Shown here piece by piece: positions 41,501 to 52,740 of a stretch of 64,000 nt of DNA. The first letter of the stretch is position 1. Every line of letters starts with the position of its first letter. A program made the translations under genes and the position numbers. The stretch lies in the NCBI GenBank assembly GCA_963575745.1, contig CAUYUJ010018867.1, forward strand, positions 27,501 to 91,500. Direction: 5' to 3'. The notes below the pieces were generated by a model. That model was not told the DNA's origin. It searched no databases and saw only the letters and a list, made by a program, of their open reading frames with translations. This DNA comes from Prorocentrum cordatum. Taxonomy: Eukaryota > Sar > Dinophyceae > Prorocentrales > Prorocentraceae.

Positions 41501-44500
41501 CTACCCGCGCCAGTCGCGACACACGCGAAGCGGGTGGGAGGCCAAAGGAACACGAGACGAGAACGTCGAGCTCCAGTCTTCGCAGCACGTGGCCCGCGCA
41601 CGGAGGAGGCGCTGAAGCCGCCCTTGAAAACGTGAAACCGACGTTGCGCTGATAACAAAATCTGGCAAAAGGTTGTACACACGTGTAGCTCCGATGGCTG
41701 AGTGCAACAAATAATCCGGCGAGTCGAACGCGGGTTCTACCAAGTGCCGTCGGTGCCGTCTGGGGGCCCGGGGAGGAGGAGGGGAGGGAGCGAGGCGGAA
41801 GAAGCGGGAAAAGCAGAGAGGGCCGAGTCCCAACACTGTCCTGTGGATCACGCCGAGAATACTGATATCCCGCCTTGTACATAAAGGAGCCAGATTAAAA
41901 TACAACAACGCATTAATGGCAGAAATGCCAAGCGAATTCAAGAATCGCGTTTGGAGAGCGTCGAGAGGGGCCAACACCGACGACGACGCGTGGCTCACTG
42001 CGCTTGTGCGGTATTCAATGTATGACAGAATGTGCGCCTTAAACAGACCAACAAGTTCGGCATCATTATAAAACCGGCGGGTTCTGAGGAGGCTGTACAG
42101 ACGCCAAGAAGCTCCGGACACGCATTTGTCTATGGCCTCTGCCATGACAAGTTTCGTGTCGAAGTGAATGCCGAGAAGCTTAAAACCGTCGCCGGCAGGG
42201 CGGGAGCGCGACAAAATGTGCAAGCTCTCCTTAGTAGCATCGAACCTGACACGATTGGCCTTGCCCCAATCATGCAATGACGATTGGCAGAGACGCGCAA
42301 GGTCAAAGGCTTCGTCGTTTGTAAGAGCCGGATCGACAGCCTTCCAGGCATTAAGATCATCTGCGTAAATGACCTCTTCAAAACCAACTGAGCGCGTGGC
42401 AAGATAAGAATCGGAGAAAAACGTGTTCCACATAGGTGGACCGAAATACGTGCCTTGAAATACCATGTCTTGCATGATAAAAGGCGGGGACTCTTGTCCG
42501 CCCACCACAACTCGCGCAGACCGGGGGCGGAGCCAGCTTCTCATGAGATCGACAAGTTTTCTCTGGACGCCGAACGACCAGAATTTTTCGCACAATCGAC
42601 TGCGCTCTACGTGGTCAAAGGCGCCAGATACATCAGAGCAGTAGAGGGCGACCCGGAAGGAGCGGGAGAAGGAGAGGAGCCAAGAGAGGACGAGGAAAAG
42701 AAGAGCATCCCGGGCACCGTGCTGCTGGCGGTACGCGAACTGGTGCGGCCCGAAAGCACCAATTCGTTCCAGACGTGGAATGAATAACGTGCCGATAATG
42801 CGCTCCACGACTTTAGAAAGTTGCGCAGTGAGATGAATGCCACGATAGTTGTCCGCGTCTGCTGTCGTGTTCTTTTTGTGCAGCGGAAACAACCAATGGC
42901 AACACCAAAAAGAAGGCCATCTCGAGTGTGCCACAATCGATCTGGCTAGTAAGCAGACAGGCAAGGCCAGCTCTCGGGAACAAATCTTCAGCACCCTGGC
43001 AGGTAAAAGATCAGGACCCGTGCCGCTGTCAGCGCGGAGTGTGGCTAAGGCATCTCTCGCGGTGCGGACCCGAAGACGAAGAAAACCGTCCGGCTCCTCT
43101 GGCACAGTGGCAATCGACAGATCTGAGAATTCATTAAAAACTGGGTCTGGCAAACGCCATTTACTAGAGAAGCTACGTGCAAATTCTACTGCTTTGTCTC
43201 GGCTCTCGACAGCCCAGGACCCGTCTGATCTCTTCAAAGGGGACGAAGAAGGTTTGACAACGCGGCTCATAATCGAATTAGAAAGCTTCCACCACAATTT
43301 ACAACCACGACGGACGCTGCGTAGCTGAGCGCGCGTGCGCTCTATAAAATCATTGTGGGCTTCTAACAAACCGGCACTGCAGCGCAAGCACGCTACAGGA
43401 AAGAACTCCGTGCCTGAAGCCGCGGATTTTTCTTCCACGAGCTGGAGACACCTGTCGGTGAGCCAAGGGTGGGAAGAGCGGGGGAAGGAGGAAGAAGAAG
43501 GGATCGACTCAGCCATTAAATCCAAAATCACGTATGTTAAAAGCTTCGCAGAAATGTCAGGATTATAATTTGAGATCCACTGCCAATCCAGAGAGCGCAA
43601 CCGGGCTTTCAAAAGAGCCCAATTAGCTTGACTAAACATCCATATCTTTCTCGGAAGGCGCTCGAAGGAGAGAGGAGGGATCGAAAGTCTCAAAGACAAA
43701 GCGCGATGATCTGCTATTTCGCTAATTACCTCGACTGTTAAGATATCTGGTAAATCTGTCAACACGAGATCCAAAAGATAAGGTCCCCGAGTGGGGCGGC
43801 GCACACGCTGCTTTAACCCATGATCCTGGGCAAATTTCTTCAAATGGATTCCCTCTGGCGTTGTTGAATGGCTGTGACAAAGCCACGGGATATGATGCAC
43901 ATTAAAATCTCCTGTGATAATTGTCCCTACGGTCTGGCGCTGGAGATTTTCCCATTCAGCCTGGAGCACATCGATTGAAGCGATCTCGCCGTAGCGCGGC
44001 CGTCGGTACATGCACCCTATCAGGATTGGGCCGGCATTGCAGTGCACCAAAATCCATGCAAGCTCAGCTGCGGAAGAAACAAGGAGGCGAGTGGAGGCAG
44101 GAACAAGCGAATCAACCACAAAAATGGCTACTCCCCCGGACTGGTGGGAACTGTCGTTGCGAGCAATTAATGTGTATCCGTCTAAACTGGGATGCGGCAC
44201 AGAGTCATTCAGCCAAGTCTCCGTTAAACAAACGACATGAGGCAAGGAAAAGAAAAGACAAAGTCGTGCAGATAATTCGCCGTGGTGTGCATTAAAAGAA
44301 CGAATGTTGATACAAAAAATTGTGAGGTCGGAAGCATCAACAGATGGTGAAGGTTGGGACTGACCACAACCACCATCTGGAGGTAAGGAATGCGAATTCG
44401 GTGGCTCGGAATACCTAAAAAATTCATGCAAAGTGCGCTGGGGGAAAGAAGGTCGAAGAGGCCCGGAACCCCGGGCCAGAGGATCGAGGCTTACCCGGTT

Positions 44501-44740
44501 TGAAACGTCCGGGGTAAGGCGAATCGAAACCTCAGAGGTAAGGCGGCTCGAAATTTCCGGGGTCGAATCGTCCGGGGTAAGGCGGCTCGAAAAATCCGGG
44601 GTAAGGCGGGTCGAAAAACTCGGCTGACCGGAATCACGATTTGACCGCGAATAACAGTCAACAAACCGCCGGTGAAACGATGATGCAGAACGAGGGCCTC
44701 GTCGTCTCAAACGACGCGGACGGGGCCGCACACTACTCAC
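41501..44740 (-). CDS. LINE B ORF2 region: AP-endonuclease and reverse transcriptase (1079 aa)
   Basis: N-terminal 1-100 is basic and contains SSRLTPD-type tandem repeats. AP-endonuclease spans about 139-352 with INIRS (N145), TETW (E174), SGGVAIFV, GDFN (277-280), LDLVLTD and IADHR (D344, H345). A linker follows with HPWLTDRC and LRSVRRGCKLWWKLSN. RT lies at about 600-862: NYRGIHLTAQLSKVVER, FAYRQQHGARDAL, CSDVSGAFDHV, GTYFGPPMWN, YADD (792-795) and LLGIHFD. The C-terminal region contains ILGVIHRTVLG and ends SRVPLASHPLRVCRDW; no RNase H or zinc knuckle is apparent. It would nick target DNA and reverse-transcribe the element RNA in the nucleus. The frame stays open upstream to the TAG at 44822, so the methionine at 44740 may not be the true start. 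Confidence 0.9.
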   Translation of the reverse strand: MSSVRPRPRRLRRRGPRSASSFHRRFVDCYSRSNRDSGQPSFSTRLTPDFSSRLTPDDSTPEISSRLTSEVSIRLTPDVSNRVSLDPLARGSGPLRPSFPQRTLHEFFRYSEPPNSHSLPPDGGCGQSQPSPSVDASDLTIFCINIRSFNAHHGELSARLCLFFSLPHVVCLTETWLNDSVPHPSLDGYTLIARNDSSHQSGGVAIFVVDSLVPASTRLLVSSAAELAWILVHCNAGPILIGCMYRRPRYGEIASIDVLQAEWENLQRQTVGTIITGDFNVHHIPWLCHSHSTTPEGIHLKKFAQDHGLKQRVRRPTRGPYLLDLVLTDLPDILTVEVISEIADHRALSLRLSIPPLSFERLPRKIWMFSQANWALLKARLRSLDWQWISNYNPDISAKLLTYVILDLMAESIPSSSSFPRSSHPWLTDRCLQLVEEKSAASGTEFFPVACLRCSAGLLEAHNDFIERTRAQLRSVRRGCKLWWKLSNSIMSRVVKPSSSPLKRSDGSWAVESRDKAVEFARSFSSKWRLPDPVFNEFSDLSIATVPEEPDGFLRLRVRTARDALATLRADSGTGPDLLPARVLKICSRELALPVCLLARSIVAHSRWPSFWCCHWLFPLHKKNTTADADNYRGIHLTAQLSKVVERIIGTLFIPRLERIGAFGPHQFAYRQQHGARDALLFLVLSWLLSFSRSFRVALYCSDVSGAFDHVERSRLCEKFWSFGVQRKLVDLMRSWLRPRSARVVVGGQESPPFIMQDMVFQGTYFGPPMWNTFFSDSYLATRSVGFEEVIYADDLNAWKAVDPALTNDEAFDLARLCQSSLHDWGKANRVRFDATKESLHILSRSRPAGDGFKLLGIHFDTKLVMAEAIDKCVSGASWRLYSLLRTRRFYNDAELVGLFKAHILSYIEYRTSAVSHASSSVLAPLDALQTRFLNSLGISAINALLYFNLAPLCTRRDISILGVIHRTVLGLGPLCFSRFFRLAPSPPPPRAPRRHRRHLVEPAFDSPDYLLHSAIGATRVYNLLPDFVISATSVSRFQGRLQRLLRARATCCEDWSSTFSSRVPLASHPLRVCRDWRG

Positions 44741-44821
44741 AGAGTGAGGGGCGGGGGAACGCGCAGGAGAACAGGAGGAAGAACGAGATTGCGAACAAAA
44801 TTGCGTGCGACCCCGTGCATT

Positions 44822-45991
44822 CTACAATGTCAAGTCGCTGAAAGGCGCAAGGAAAATACCGGCTAAATCGCCAGCATTCTGCTTAAAAGCCAACAAATTA
44901 TCGACTGAGACCGAACGAGATTTCCAATCCGTCGACACAGAACTGCGAGGGACCCGGTTCTTCAGTTTCTTTTCGGCCTCGCGGAGAGCCCAATCACGCG
45001 CTGCGTTAATCTTCGATTTGGCAGGCTTTAAAATTAAAGAAACGCCGCTGGCAGAAGACACACGGGCGTTCTTGCCACCAACTGCACTCAGGAAGTCCTT
45101 TGCAGCTTTCTCAGAGGCAAACTGAATGAACGAAGCCTTCGAAACTGATTGAGAATTCCGTGGTCCTGTGAAGAAATGGCCGAGTAAAGCTGGCTTCACT
45201 GCAGGATTGACGTCTGAGACAATCTTTTGTAAGTCAACAATACGCTTGTCCAAATCGGTGGTGTCGAAGCCAACGACGGCGATCTGGCAATGGCACACGT
45301 CCATGGAATTCATCAACTGCAAGTGGCGGCCTGACACGCCGGACGATGCAGGACGACCCTCAAGTGCAGAAAGACGACCCCGGAAGTCCGCCATCTCGTC
45401 CTTGAGAGGGTCTACCGCGGCAGCGATCTCGGTTTTCAACTCCGCTCGGAGGGAGCCAATGTCCTGCTTGGTGGCTGTCTCGCTCTTCAACGACATGTTC
45501 TGCATGATGAAGTTGAGCTTCTCGTCTGCGGACGCTGTTACCGGAGGAGGAACAACGTGGGCAGGTGCCTGCGGGGGGACGAGACCCGCGCCCGCAGCCG
45601 GGGGGACGAGACCCGCGCCCGGAGCCAGGGGGACGAAACCCGCGCCTGACGCACCACCGGAACTGCCACCCGAAGGGCCGGTTCCGGGAGCCGCATGCAC
45701 GCCACCCGAAGGGCCTTTGCATGCACCGCCGGAGGCGGGAGCACTTGCAAAAGCAATGCTCGGCTCTGCCGCACCGCTCGCCACGCCTGGGAAGGCGGAA
45801 GCTGGTGCAGCGCCCGGGAGCCCCGGCGAGGCAGCCCCCGAAGGAGCGCCTGGCGGGGGCTCACCGCTGCCGACGCCTGGAAAGGCGGGCGCGGGAGTGA
45901 ACTGCTCCTTCGACTCGTCCTGCAAGCCTTCCATGAAATCCTCGGTCCGGATTTTCTTCTGCTCCGGGGACGCGCCGGGCGACCGCGACAT
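44822..45991 (-). CDS. LINE B ORF1 region: Pro/Ala/Gly-rich, coiled coil and RRM-like protein
   Basis: I start at the internal methionine of MSRSPGASPEQKK; the frame is open further to 46411. An alternative ATG at 46118 aligns with copy A but is one base out of frame, suggesting an indel near 46095. Order along the protein: Ala/Gly/Pro-rich segment with GAGLVPP repeats, a coiled-coil-like stretch (SETATKQDIGSLRAELKTEI, then DEMADFRGRLSALEG) and an RRM-like block (CQIAVVGFDTTDLDKRI, LGHFFTGPRN, ASFIQFASEKAAKDFL, VSLILKPAKS). A basic helix RDWALREAEKKLKNR follows. This order resembles ORF1 proteins of L1-type elements that bind element RNA. No CCHC knuckle is seen. The frame ends at a TAG beyond which coding continues in phase into ORF2. 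Confidence 0.75.
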   Translation of the reverse strand: MSRSPGASPEQKKIRTEDFMEGLQDESKEQFTPAPAFPGVGSGEPPPGAPSGAASPGLPGAAPASAFPGVASGAAEPSIAFASAPASGGACKGPSGGVHAAPGTGPSGGSSGGASGAGFVPLAPGAGLVPPAAGAGLVPPQAPAHVVPPPVTASADEKLNFIMQNMSLKSETATKQDIGSLRAELKTEIAAAVDPLKDEMADFRGRLSALEGRPASSGVSGRHLQLMNSMDVCHCQIAVVGFDTTDLDKRIVDLQKIVSDVNPAVKPALLGHFFTGPRNSQSVSKASFIQFASEKAAKDFLSAVGGKNARVSSASGVSLILKPAKSKINAARDWALREAEKKLKNRVPRSSVSTDWKSRSVSVDNLLAFKQNAGDLAGIFLAPFSDLTL

Positions 45992-46200
45992 CGCAGCCTT
46001 CACGGCGTTGGCACGCTCCGACAGTCGGGCCAGAGGGCCCTTCTCAGCGCCTTTCCCAGCGACTGGCTGGGATAGGTCCGTGGGCTCGCCGTGGGACAGC
46101 GGCTGCAGCACCAGGCATGGCTGCAGACTGAGGGAATCGGACGGGTGTGAAGATGGTGGAAGACTGCTCCAGCAGGAGCTCACAAAAATAAATCTTGACC

Positions 46201-46857
46201 GGCCGCCCCGGCGAAACGTAAAAGATATACCTTGACCGCCCCGGCGACAGGCAATGATAGCTTTGACCTCGTGCCACAACAGCTCGTGCCACAACAGCTT
46301 GAGCCAAAAACGGGCGCGCGGGGCTCTGTGAAACCTACACCTTTGCGAGCTTGCGATTACTGGCGAAGTTTTGCCGAAGCTCTGCCGAAGCGCTTCGCGC
46401 CCTTGAGCCACGCGTAGGAAATGCTAGGAAGCCACGCTCCCGGACCTGTTGTAACCTCCGCTGCGAGGATCGTGGACCGGCTCGTTCTCTGAAGCCCTTA
46501 GCTCTCCAAGGAGCTATCCGGACCACGACACCTCAGCAGAAACCGGAACTACCAGATGACGAATGTGCCGACGCGAGGAGGCGGAGGCGAGCGGAGGGAG
46601 CGAGGAGGAGGAAGCGGGGAACGAGCAGACAGAAAAAGTCTTGAAGCACATTTGGCCCTAGACCCAGCAAAAAATTCAGATTTTTTAAAAATCTTGAAGT
46701 TCGATTTTTTCGATTTTCATATTCGCTTAGTTCCTGGGAGTCAGCTCCTGTAAAAATGCATCGAGAGAGCTGAGCTGCTGTTAGAGGGAAGTTTATATGC
46801 CAATACTCGGCGTAAAAATCTGCTTTCTCAAAATAAATGGTCAAATATCTGTCAAAA
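46201..46857. other. Sequence upstream of LINE B, no gene recognised
   Basis: 46265-46300 contains a doubled TCGTGCCACAACAGC. 46640-46850 is AT-richer. It may include the LINE 5' UTR or promoter, which cannot be delimited. Confidence 0.4.
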
Positions 46858-46915
46858 CTGGCGCCGGCGGTGAACCGTCAACCTGGTCACCGCCGGGAAC
46901 CTCGTAGAGCTCCTT
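46858..46915. mobile_element. Solo hairpin end of the Helentron-like family
   Basis: GGCGCCGGCGGTGAACCGTC, then GGTCACCGCCGGGAAC and CTCGTAGAGCTCC: the same hairpin plus subterminal repeat as 36368-36427. No matching second end follows, so the copy is truncated. The outer flank CAGTT on the complement agrees with block 3 and helps place the terminus. Confidence 0.55.
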
Positions 46916-47039
46916 GCATCCGTGAGAAAGCTCAGCATCAAAGCGGAAGCTTCTGGGAACTTTTCTACAGAAAAAATCAAGTTGATAATTTTCGGAGTCA
47001 ACATGAAGTCGGTTGCTCCAAGTGAACTGGTACTGAAAA

Positions 47040-47350
47040 TGACTGGCCCCAAAAAGCGCCCAGGAAGCCCCAAGAGGTCCCAAGATGGCCCCAAAATGGC
47101 CCCAAGAGGCCCCCAAGAGGCCCCCTGGAGGCCCCCAAGAGACCCCCAAGAGGCCCCAAGAGCCCCCCCCAGATGCACCCAAGATGCTCCAAGACTCGGC
47201 GAGAATGCCTAATCATTGATTCTACACAGGTTTTAGCCACATGGATGCCTCTTGGGGGGGGCACGGATTAAGATGACTCCAAGAGCGTCTGGGAGAGCCC
47301 AAAATGACCTCCAAGATGGCTCAAGATATCCCAAGATGTCTCATAATGGC
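47040..47350 (+). repeat. Composite dispersed repeat: two AAGAGGCCCC arrays around an ATCATTGAT block
   Basis: 47050-47185 and 47275-47350 are CCAAGAGGCCCC and CCAAGATGGC arrays. Between them is TAATCATTGATTCTACAC, paralleling 4980 and 21361. Confidence 0.65.
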
Positions 47351-47481
47351 TTCCTCTGTGTGCTGCCCACTTCTCTGATCGAGGCAATTCCTCTGGGCAT
47401 CGTTTCTGGATGGGCTGGTGGGGATTCGCGAAGCGACAACAATTTCTTACTTTTGTTGTTCTCAACATTATGCAGAAACAT

Positions 47482-48482
47482 GTCTCGCGAGTTTCAATCG
47501 CAGCGCAGTCTTGTCATCCTTGGCTAACTTGTGAATGCATGGGAACCGTCTCTGCAAATGCGGAGGCAACAAGCAACAATGAATTCCCATCCGCTGTTCG
47601 GCATTGCAATGCTGTTTCATTGAAATCTTTGAAGCAACATTGCGATCGCATTCGTTCGAAACTTCGTTCCCTGCCTCGGGGCTCGAAAGCTTGGTAGCGA
47701 TTCTCGAATGAATTATTTGGTAAATTGGTCAAGTCTTCGTCGCACGCCCTTCCGTGTGAATGGCGCTTGGGTGATTTTAAATCAAAAATTCCCCACACTC
47801 CGGAGAAACGAGTTTCGAACTCGATCCAAAGAGGCCAGGACGGAGTTAGAGGCATGTGTGAAGACACAAATCTGTATTCGATGAATGATAAAATATATGC
47901 TTTATATAACAAGACAAGTTCGGCGTCGGTGTGAAAACGCCACGTGCGCATTAGTGATTGCAACTTCCAGCCCCACTCGTGCACACAGTTGTCATTATAA
48001 ATTTACAGTCGTCTTCCCTCTTCTCCTCTCCCTTCCCCTCCCACCTCCTCTCCTCTCTCGTCGTCTGCTGCCGTCGTGTCCCGCCGTCGCCTTTCGTTCG
48101 TCCGTCTTCGCGTCCCTCCCTCCGCCCCTCCCCCCTCCGGCCGCTCTGCGTGGAGCGCAGGGCGCGCGTTGCGCGTTGTCTCTTCGGGGCTCGGCCCACT
48201 CCGCTCCCTCCCCCTCCCTCCCCGCTTGTCGCCTGTCGTCTGCTGCTGTCCTTCCTCTCCCTCCTCTTCTCCCCCTCTCTTGCTCCTCTCCTTTCCCTCC
48301 TTCTTCTTCTGTTTTAACAGTCGTAGCCGTGCTGCCTTCACTTACTTGAGCGTGTGGTGAGACTCATCTGCTGTTACGAGATACATAGAAAAAAAAAGTC
48401 GAAGTCGACACCTAAAATTTTGAAACTTCCTGCCGGCCAGCTCCGCGAGACTATGTGCAAACTTTATTTAAGAACTGCGTTT
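47482..48482. mobile_element. LINE remnant H, rearranged and mixed in orientation
   Basis: The plus strand at 47482-47700 encodes SCHPWLTCECMG and RIRSKLRSLPRGSKAW, the endonuclease-RT linker. The minus strand at 47990-47790 encodes HEWGWKLQSLMRTWRF and LYKAYILSFIEYR, the region after RT. The minus strand at 48480-48395 matches the block preceding KILGVSFD. A ~360-base pyrimidine-rich segment (48000-48360) separates the two minus-strand parts. So one part is inverted and another is split by an insert. Confidence 0.6.
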
Positions 48483-49458
48483 GCATAGCGATGGGAACAA
48501 ACACAGAATCAAGGCCCAATCTTAAACTTGGTTTAAAAAACCTCCAATTCCTGTAGGTGCTTGAAACCCGCTACGAACCACAAAAAAAAACAAGCATCTG
48601 CAGACACGCTTCGAACTGCCTGACAGAAACCTTTCACATCGTCTGGAAGCAATAATCACGAACGATCCCGAACGGCGACCGGCGAACGAAAAATACTCGG
48701 ATCAACTGGATATCTGGCACGACGAGCAAAGGAAAGACGCCCGGCCCTGACGAAAAACAATTCTCTGCATAAACCCCTGAATAGATGTCTCTGCAAACTG
48801 CCAAAAGGCTGAAGGAAACTCAAAAAAGAATTGAAACTCGCCTGGAATTTCGATTCTTCAATGTGTAAACACTGAAACGATCCATGCTAAAAATACTCTC
48901 AGAACGCTTTTTGTTACGCAACTCTTCAAATTTAATTACCTGCAAAAACTAATTACGCAACGGTGCTTCTATGACACATAGATTTACGATTTAAACGAAT
49001 CTTTGAATCCAGTGCCTTTCACTCGCGCGCCATCTGTGCATGCTGCTCGTCGGGATTTTGGTTCCAGCTTATTCCCGGAAAGCTCGCTGACCAAAGGGTT
49101 TAAACATTGGAAGACGCACGGTGGTGCCTGCCAGGAGCTCTTCCACGGCGCTGCACAGGCCTCGTCGCGCACTTTCTACGTTTGCTTGTGTCTGAACCAA
49201 TGTAAACTTTTCCTTATATCTACTATTTTCAATTTGAACTTCAATAATTTATACTTTGCATGCACTAGACAGCGACCAAAATCCGAAGACCAAAGAGAAT
49301 CTCGTGGACGAGATTTTTTTCTGGAAAACCGTGCACAACTCCCTTCGAGCGCTGCGGAAGCGCTGCCAAAAACGCATCCATGCGTGCCTGTACGCATGCA
49401 TGCAACCGTGGAAACTTGCCCGAAGCTCTTTTTTTATATAAACCAAAAAAAAAACTTT
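48483..49458. other. About 1 kb with no supported gene
   Basis: AT-leaning, mixed sequence. Small palindromes occur near 49300 (ATCTCGTGGACGAGAT) and 49375-49405 (GCATGCATGC-rich). It may hide decayed LINE sequence. Confidence 0.4.
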
Positions 49459-50745
49459 ATTTTTTTTTATCAGCCTCGGACATGCATGAACTCCTCACCA
49501 CTAGCCTTCTTTAGACAGGCGAACAAACGGCCGCCGATCGGAAGGGAGACCCTTTGCACTAAAGCATCAACAGGGAGGGACGGGGACGGGAGGGACGGGG
49601 TCTGTCGAACGCACCAGCAGCGTCGGAGCTGTACACAGCAATTCGCCTCCCATCGCCGAATGCGAGGCAGGTCAAAACGAAAAACAGAATCGCATCTCTC
49701 GATCCTCTGCCGAGCGTGTGAGCAAATTCAAAATCACCATAACTCAATTCCCGCACAAGCCGAGGCACAAACAAACAAGCAATCAGCCGCTCCACGACCT
49801 TCGACACTTGTGAAGTAAGATGGATTCCTCTGTAATTGCCAGCGTGCTTCGACTTGTTTTGAAAACAGGGTGAATCCAGTGGGTGGTCCAACAGCGCGGC
49901 CACTCTCCACACGACAGAACACGACGAACGAGAAGAACAATGGGAAGAGACAATTCTTGAAAACACACCGTCAAAACATGAGCTGGGATCAAGTCCGGCC
50001 CCGTGCCACTGTCAATGCCAAAATCCTTCAAGACTTTCGAAGCGAAGCGGAGACGGAGAGGAGGGAGACCAAGGGAAGGCGAGGAGGGAGGGGATTAAAA
50101 CTGAACTCTGACATTTTGCTTCAAAAGATCGTGCAAATTCGTTTATTTCTGGAATTCGAAAAGGCAGCACTTCCTTGGAGACTTTACACATTAAATCACG
50201 AGACAGCTTCCACCAGCCTTTGCTGCCAGATCGGATCGAGCGAAGCTTAGCACGAGTGCGCCCGATATAATCGTGAAAAACTTTCAACATAACATGGCTG
50301 CAAGCTCGAACTGCAAATGGAAACTCTGGCGAACCCTCGGCCTGTGCTTTCAACCCCACCTTATCTAGACAATCCGTCGTCAGCCAAGATGGGACGACGA
50401 CGACGACCGGATCAAAACAGACGGAATAAAATCTCGTATGCCGTTTAAAATCACGCTTGTGCGCTGCACAGCGGCTTCGGTTGGACGGAAACGGCAAATA
50501 AATTCCCAATCTGTCTGCCGGAAACGGCGTCTTAGCGACGACGAGGAAGGAATATTTCCATCCTCGGCGCACGACCGTAGACGGAAGGAGGGGAGGAAAC
50601 GAAAGAAAGCAGAGAACGAGAGAGTGGTCGGCGATCTTGGGAAGAACCGCGCACTCGATCTGCTCGTGAAAATCTGTTAAAACAAGAGCCGGGCACGTTG
50701 CCGGGCTGGCAAGAACGTTTTCTGGCAAATACTTACGATGTGGTG
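49459..50745 (-). mobile_element. LINE copy G: truncated at both the endonuclease and the RT core
   Basis: The 3' end is a T-run then ATCAGCCTCGGACATG, as in copies A and B. Three minus-strand frames carry, in order, the endonuclease end (LVLTDFHE, KIADHS), the linker (SWLTTDCLD, LRSIRSGSKGWWKLS) and the RT start (NYRGIHLTSQVSKVVER, YSSDAAGAFDR). Coding then jumps to the 3' UTR, so YADD and all later parts are deleted. Frameshifts lie near 50020 and 49880. Confidence 0.75.
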
Positions 50746-52035
50746 GAACATTGAAAATTTCGCCAACAATATACGATTATATAAATAACCCCAAAATGCG
50801 AAGGACGCACCGCCATCGTATTGAAAACACGCAAAAGGAAAGGCTTATTTGGAACATAATTAAAAAAAAAAAATCATGTGCTCGACACGTACGTCGTCAA
50901 TGCAAACAAACTGTTCTTCCGCACGTCGAACTGTCTGAACATTTCGAAATGTTCAAAAATCTTCAAAAAATATTGTCAAATAAAAGCTCGTTAAAACCAA
51001 AACAAATTTGTCTTGCGTTACAACGCTATGATAGTTAAACAATTATCTCCTCTCGAGGATCTGCGCTATCTGACGCAAACGCGCTCCGGATTGCAATCGC
51101 TGCGCCAATCCACGAAATCTGGCGCATGTGCGCTAAAAATTCAACCCCCGCCCCCCGGAATTGTAATACGCGTGCGTCTTAAAAAATATATATGTTAAAA
51201 AAAACCTAAATATGCAATCGACTATCCGTTCACTGATGGCTTGAATGTTGACTCTGTCTGTTTGCTCGTTCGGAATGCATAACAAAACATTCTTCCGCAC
51301 GTACTTTCTCTGATAGGAAACACACTCTTGAGATAGATGGATCGCTCATCTCCTTTGCAATCTAGAATCGTCTCGATAAAAAACACACATGAAAAGACTA
51401 AATTGTTCTCAATGTGCAATGCATAATATTATCATCTGATGAATTCATTTTCAAATAACTTCGTCCATAAATCTTGTTCCTGGATAACGTCATGTACTGA
51501 TTTTTTCTTTGTTATGTGTTTATCTGTCTTTCACGCTTGTAAGGTATGGCTCTGGATAAAATTTGAATATACGACTTCAAAAATCGGTACTAAACTGAAT
51601 GTCTTGTCCTTTGAACTTACGCGACTGTCAATTCTGCTTGAAACCTACTTTACGTCACACAACGTATGTCACAAAAAACAAAGGAATTAATAAACACTAC
51701 AATATTTTATCTGCATTTCAGCTGTGCCTATAAAATTCGAATGCTACTCACCACAATGAAACAACATATTCTCTCTGCTTCAAACATACAACACTGTGAA
51801 TTAAGATCTCTTGAAGAAATTGTTTGCACTGAACATTGCCTAACGAGAAGAACTATATGTATAAATCTACATATAATGTGCTAGCTAGCAAATCACGAGG
51901 CGCATGAGAATATCTTCGCGGTCTATATCTTACAAAACACTACACTCAATCTTTAACTTTAATATCCGTATACAACAATTTTCTTTGAATACTTTCTCTC
52001 TATTTCTGTTCCTTCTTATAGATTCCCGCTCCCAT
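50746..52035. other. AT-rich island, no gene recognised
   Basis: AT-rich, low in CpG, with short frames only (for example 50751-51038 and 51439-51690). None shows motifs I recognise, so I do not call them. Confidence 0.55.
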
Positions 52036-52199
52036 TTTTATTAATCGTTTTCCGCTTTTTCGAATTTAAATGATCGTGTATGATTCGGGAAAGAAATTCA
52101 CTGAATCTAGATGAAATGATTTATAACATATCAATCAGCACGCTTTCCACGATCTTCATTTAAATCTAGATTTAAATGATTTTAAAACTAGAATCCAGT

Positions 52200-52740
<541 letters not shown>

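Larger units (their letters stand above)
41175..46200 (-). mobile_element. LINE copy B: near-complete AP-endonuclease non-LTR retrotransposon
   Basis: About 5 kb. The 3' end on the plus strand is a T-rich tail (41175-41228) followed by GGCCTCGCGACAGCATGG, like copies A and G. The 3' UTR (41230-41500) is purine-rich on the plus strand. One endonuclease-RT frame and one ORF1-like frame lie in the same reading frame, separated only by a TAG at 44822-44824. The 5' homology with copy A extends to about 46190. This is the only copy in the window whose endonuclease and RT are both uninterrupted. Confidence 0.85.

Noticed and set aside
50746-52035. Possible mitochondrial DNA insertion
   Set aside because: AT-rich composition is the only hint; none of the frames resembles cob, cox1 or cox3.
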